The notes under the pieces are model-generated. The model saw nothing but the letters and a program-made list of their open reading frames with translations. It was not told where the DNA came from and ran no database searches. From Bacteroidales bacterium (GTDB taxonomy: Bacteria > Bacteroidota > Bacteroidia > Bacteroidales > F082), in the NCBI GenBank assembly GCA_021647205.1, contig JAKIVD010000001.1, positions 1-64,000 on the forward strand: DNA of 64,000 nt, read 5' to 3'. The stretch's first letter is position 1; every line of letters starts with the position of its first letter. This document shows, piece by piece, positions 61,311-64,000 of this stretch. The translations under genes and the position numbers were made by a program.

Positions 61311-62705
61311 ATGCTTGATATTGTTTTCTTCTTATTGCTACTCACTGCCATCATTGCGTTTGCCGCATTCAGTTGGGCGGGAATAGTGTCCGTTGCCGAA
61401 AAAGAATTTAGGGCTTCCCAACGCTTTTTTATCCTTTCCCTCATCTTACCCCTGCCTTATGTCTTTCTGGCATTTTTTGAATTTGATTTTCAACTTCTGT
61501 CCGGAATAATCATCCTTATCCTTACTTATGGTTCGTTGATGATCCTGCTCATCCCCGCAGGGAAAAACAAATCTTACACAAGTCCGGTTCCTTCGGGAAG
61601 AATTGATGAAAGGGATACCATGTTTTCCAGAAACGAACTGGTTCCGGGAACGGAAAGCTTTGAAAAATACTACAACCGCAAACCGGAAATGCGGGAGGCA
61701 GATGACAACTTCCGCGCCAAAGCCGGACTGCTTCAGCCGGGGGCCAGCCAGTACCATCCCGTTCATTTTGCTTCTGCCGATGCCAGTTTCGAAACCATTG
61801 GGGCACTCAAAGACAAGGTGGATGGTCCGGTGAATAAAACAATCGTCAAAACTTCTCCGGAAGAAATCAGTAATTACATCAAAAGCTGGTCGAAGAAACT
61901 CGGTGCTGTGGATTGCGGCATCGCGGAATTAGAGGATTATCACTTGTATTCGGTGGGCGGAAGAAAAGAACGCCGGGACAAACCCGTTGCCAACACACAC
62001 AAATTTGCCATTGCCTTCACCGTGGAAATGGACAGGGAAATGGTGGCGGCAGCCCCTTCGGCATCCATCGTCATGGAGTCGGGACGGCAATACCTTAATT
62101 CGGGAGTCATTGCCCTGCAGGTGGCTGCTTTCATCCGGAACCTGGGCTACGAAGCCCGTGCCCACATCGACGGCAACTACCAGGTGGTTTGCCCGCTGGT
62201 GGCCAGGGATGCGGGACTTGGAGAAATCGGCCGGATGGGACTGCTGATGACCCCCAAGCTGGGGCCACGGGTACGGATTTCGGTGGTGACCACCAATCTT
62301 CCGTTGGTCATTAATAGGCCCTTGAATGATTATTCTGTGATTGACTTTTGTACGATTTGTAATAAATGTGCAGAAGCCTGCCCCGGCCAGGCCATTTCGT
62401 TGGAACCTCAACAAGAAATCAATGGTGTAAAAAGGTGGCAGGTCAAGCAGGAAAAATGCTTCACGCTCTGGTGCAGTCTGGGTACCGATTGCGGACGGTG
62501 CATCAGCGTTTGTCCCTATTCGCATCCCGACAATTTGCTGCACAACCTAGTCAGGGCGGGAAATAAAAATTCGTCCCTTTTCCGTAAAGTGGCGTTGAAA
62601 CTGGATGATTATTTTTACGGACGGAAGCCGCCCCCGGCAAAAATGCCGGAATGGATGCTTACCAAATCAGTTCCCCGTACCTTCAGGTCCGGGACCAACA
62701 CCTAA
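61311..62705 (+). CDS. Membrane-anchored reductive dehalogenase homologue (two 4Fe-4S clusters)
   Basis: 464 aa. Three N-terminal helices (about 3-25, 37-57, 61-82) are followed by a soluble region with RdhA-type segments: RIDERDTMFSR (97-107), SFEKYYNRKPE, ESGRQY (256-261), LGEIGRMGLLMTPKLGPRVR (303-322). Two ferredoxin-like clusters follow: Cys347/350/353/357 (FCTICNKCAEACP) and Cys383/394/397/401 (with GTDCGRCISVCPYS; Cys388 is extra). Cobalamin-dependent reductive dehalogenases and epoxyqueuosine reductase QueG share this plan; the ERDTMF and GPRVR segments favour the RdhA branch. No Tat signal and no rdhB are present. The substrate is unknown and need not be a halogenated compound. The ATG is chosen over a TTG six bases upstream. 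Confidence 0.72.
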   Translation: MLDIVFFLLLLTAIIAFAAFSWAGIVSVAEKEFRASQRFFILSLILPLPYVFLAFFEFDFQLLSGIIILILTYGSLMILLIPAGKNKSYTSPVPSGRIDERDTMFSRNELVPGTESFEKYYNRKPEMREADDNFRAKAGLLQPGASQYHPVHFASADASFETIGALKDKVDGPVNKTIVKTSPEEISNYIKSWSKKLGAVDCGIAELEDYHLYSVGGRKERRDKPVANTHKFAIAFTVEMDREMVAAAPSASIVMESGRQYLNSGVIALQVAAFIRNLGYEARAHIDGNYQVVCPLVARDAGLGEIGRMGLLMTPKLGPRVRISVVTTNLPLVINRPLNDYSVIDFCTICNKCAEACPGQAISLEPQQEINGVKRWQVKQEKCFTLWCSLGTDCGRCISVCPYSHPDNLLHNLVRAGNKNSSLFRKVALKLDDYFYGRKPPPAKMPEWMLTKSVPRTFRSGTNT

Positions 62706-62838
62706 ACTTTGACAGATAAAAATAAGATGAAACCAACATGACAAAGGCTATTGACACACCTGCCTGCCGGCAGCCAGACAGGGAAATGACAACTCTTTTC
62801 TCTGCGTCTTTGCGCCTTTGCAAGAAAAGTATAAACAG
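62706..62838. other. Spacer with palindrome and CTGCGTCTTTGCGCC word
   Basis: No gene. It contains the palindrome CTGCCGGCAG (62764-62773) inside a larger imperfect stem and the phrase CTGCGTCTTTGCGCCTTTGC (62801-62820), a word of the dispersed intergenic type. Confidence 0.5.
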
Positions 62839-63654
62839 ATGAAGATAGCCTTAATACAACAACACGCCACACAGGATAAGCAAGAAAACATTGCGCGCGG
62901 TATTGCCGCTTTCAAACAAGCCGCAGCCTCAGGAGCAAAACTTATCTGCTTTGCCGAACTGGCTTTTGAGCCTTTCTTTCCACAAAAAAAAGCCACCGGC
63001 AGCCAGACGCATTTAGCGGAATCCGTCCCCGGCCCCATGACGGAATCTTTCCAAAAATTAGCTGAAAATTATGGAATTGTCACCATTTTAAACTTGTTTG
63101 AAAAAGAAGGCGAGTTCACCTACGACACTTCCCCGGTAATCGATGCTGACGGTCGTTTGCTGGGCAAAACGCAAATGGTGCATATTCCCGATTACGAAAA
63201 CTTCCACGAGCAGTGTTACTACACACCCGGTAAGCAGGGTGCTTCTGTTTATGAAACAGCTGTGGGAAAAATCGGTGTGGCCATTTGTTACGACCGGCAT
63301 TTTCCCGAGTATATGCGGGCCCTTGGTGTGGCCGGTGCCGAACTGGTGGTGGTGCCCCAGGCCGGCGCCGAAGGCGAATGGACAGACGGTTTGTACGAAG
63401 CCGAAATACAGGTGGCAGCCTTCCAGAACGGTTATTTTACCGCCCTTTGCAACCGGGTGGGTAAAGAAGAAAAACTGAACTTTTCGGGGGAGTCGTTTGT
63501 CTGCAATCCGGATGGGAAAGTCATTGCCCGTGCGGGGCTGCAAAAAGATGAGATTTTAATTTGTGACATCGATCTGGAACAGGTCAAAACTTCCCATGCA
63601 AAACGCTTATTTCTGGAAGACAGAAGGCCTGAATTGTATAGGGATTGGATTTGA
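62839..63654 (+). CDS. Nitrilase-superfamily carbon-nitrogen hydrolase, catalytic Lys replaced
   Basis: 271 aa, resembling N-carbamoylputrescine amidase/beta-ureidopropionase. The catalytic Glu40 (LICFAELAFEPFF) and Cys150 (GVAICYDRHFPEYMRALGV) are present. The usual YRKxHIP segment reads TQMVHIPDY (111-119), so the canonical Lys is Met113; Lys110 lies three residues earlier. The rest is intact (LVVVPQAGAEGEWTDGLYEA, ALCNRVGKEE). The ATG at 62839 is chosen over a TTG at 62818. It could be a distinct subfamily using another base, or inactive. It lies 133 bp after the dehalogenase-like gene, same strand. Confidence 0.85.
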   Translation: MKIALIQQHATQDKQENIARGIAAFKQAAASGAKLICFAELAFEPFFPQKKATGSQTHLAESVPGPMTESFQKLAENYGIVTILNLFEKEGEFTYDTSPVIDADGRLLGKTQMVHIPDYENFHEQCYYTPGKQGASVYETAVGKIGVAICYDRHFPEYMRALGVAGAELVVVPQAGAEGEWTDGLYEAEIQVAAFQNGYFTALCNRVGKEEKLNFSGESFVCNPDGKVIARAGLQKDEILICDIDLEQVKTSHAKRLFLEDRRPELYRDWI

Positions 63655-63731
63655 AACTAAGTTTAAAATCAGGAGCATCCCCATCCCCTCCCCATGCTTG
63701 AGGGCCGGGGTGGGGTCAAAAACCAAAGCAC

Positions 63732-64000
63732 ATGAAATACATATTCATTGTTCTGATAGCCGGATTCCTTTCCTGCCAACAGCAGCAGGCAGAAAATGAA
63801 ACTGCTGAGCAACAAATATCAGCAGTGCTACTGGCACAACAAAAAGCCTGGAACGAAGGAAATATCGAAGCCTATATGCAGGGCTACTGCCAAAGCGACT
63901 CCCTGCGTTTTGCTTCCGGCGGGACGGTCAGCTACGGCTGGCAGACAACCCTGGGCCGCTACCTGAAAGGCTATCCCGACAAAGCCGCGATGGGAAAACT
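63732..64000 (+). CDS. NTF2/DUF4440-like lipoprotein, N-terminal part
   Basis: The frame is open to the window end (89 codons). It has a lipoprotein signal MKYIFIVLIAGFLSCQQQQA (Cys15), then AVLLAQQKAWNEGNIEAYMQ and LRFASGG, followed by TLGRYLKGYPDKAAMG. The pattern QxxAWNxGdxxxymxxyxxsdslxFxsgg is that of small NTF2-like (SnoaL/DUF4440) proteins. Function unknown; the 3' end lies outside. Confidence 0.75.
   Translation, partial: MKYIFIVLIAGFLSCQQQQAENETAEQQISAVLLAQQKAWNEGNIEAYMQGYCQSDSLRFASGGTVSYGWQTTLGRYLKGYPDKAAMGK

Overview
The window is chromosomal DNA of a free-living member of the Bacteroidota, most likely of the Bacteroidales/Marinilabiliales type. The evidence is the 16S and 23S sequence style, the gene order of the ribosomal operon (fusA directly before rpsJ with no tuf, eno after rplQ), zinc-free L36 and S14 paralogues, SusC-style TonB receptor architecture, and above all the promoters. 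At least a dozen genes are preceded by the Bacteroidota -7 element TAnnTTTG, and a few also carry a TTG -33 element 19-20 bp further upstream. These elements were used to choose several start codons. The order-level placement is inference.

Layout. 1-5200 (minus): an rRNA operon, 16S - tRNA-Ile(GAT) - tRNA-Ala(TGC) - 23S, with the 3' end of 23S and any 5S lost off the left edge. Its spacers are filled with short tandem repeats, and its promoter lies at 5172-5202. 5573-6170: a frameshifted Rhs remnant. 6245-7534 (minus): enolase with its own terminator. 7649-25605 (minus): one uninterrupted str-S10-spc-alpha super-operon of 33 genes from rpsL to rplQ, driven by a strong promoter at 25873-25902 and closed by a terminator at 7595-7629.

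26315-47169 holds ordinary housekeeping and envelope genes: an AbgT-family transporter, a GT39-like membrane glycosyltransferase, a UvrD/PcrA helicase, sixA with ppk1 (polyphosphate synthesis), a long TPR protein, oligopeptidase B, a TonB-dependent receptor, a small Cys/Lys-rich secreted protein divergent from an OmpR-type two-component pair, release factor 3 and a small membrane protein. Four TGTTAA direct repeats at helical spacing sit between the small protein and the kinase and look like the operator of that pair.

47218-60524 (minus) is the most distinctive part. Three very long tandem proteins (942, 807 and 1020 aa) are made of 17-residue Asn/Thr/Gly-rich repeats and end in an S74 self-cleaving chaperone domain with the Ser-Lys dyad intact. 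Next to them is a secreted FISUMP-domain protein that shares their N-terminal module. Upstream is a LytTR response regulator with a TPR-type histidine kinase. In front of the FISUMP gene are three 9-bp repeats separated by exactly 12 bp each, the layout of a LytTR-binding site. I read the region as a regulated surface- or matrix-fibre locus, which is inference.

60645-64000: a small XRE regulator/membrane protein pair, divergent from a membrane-anchored homologue of reductive dehalogenases (two 4Fe-4S clusters, three N-terminal membrane helices). It is followed by a nitrilase-superfamily enzyme that lacks the usual catalytic lysine, and by the start of an NTF2-like lipoprotein cut by the window end. 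Intergenic gaps repeatedly contain perfect palindromes or word-like simple repeats that are probably dispersed in the genome.
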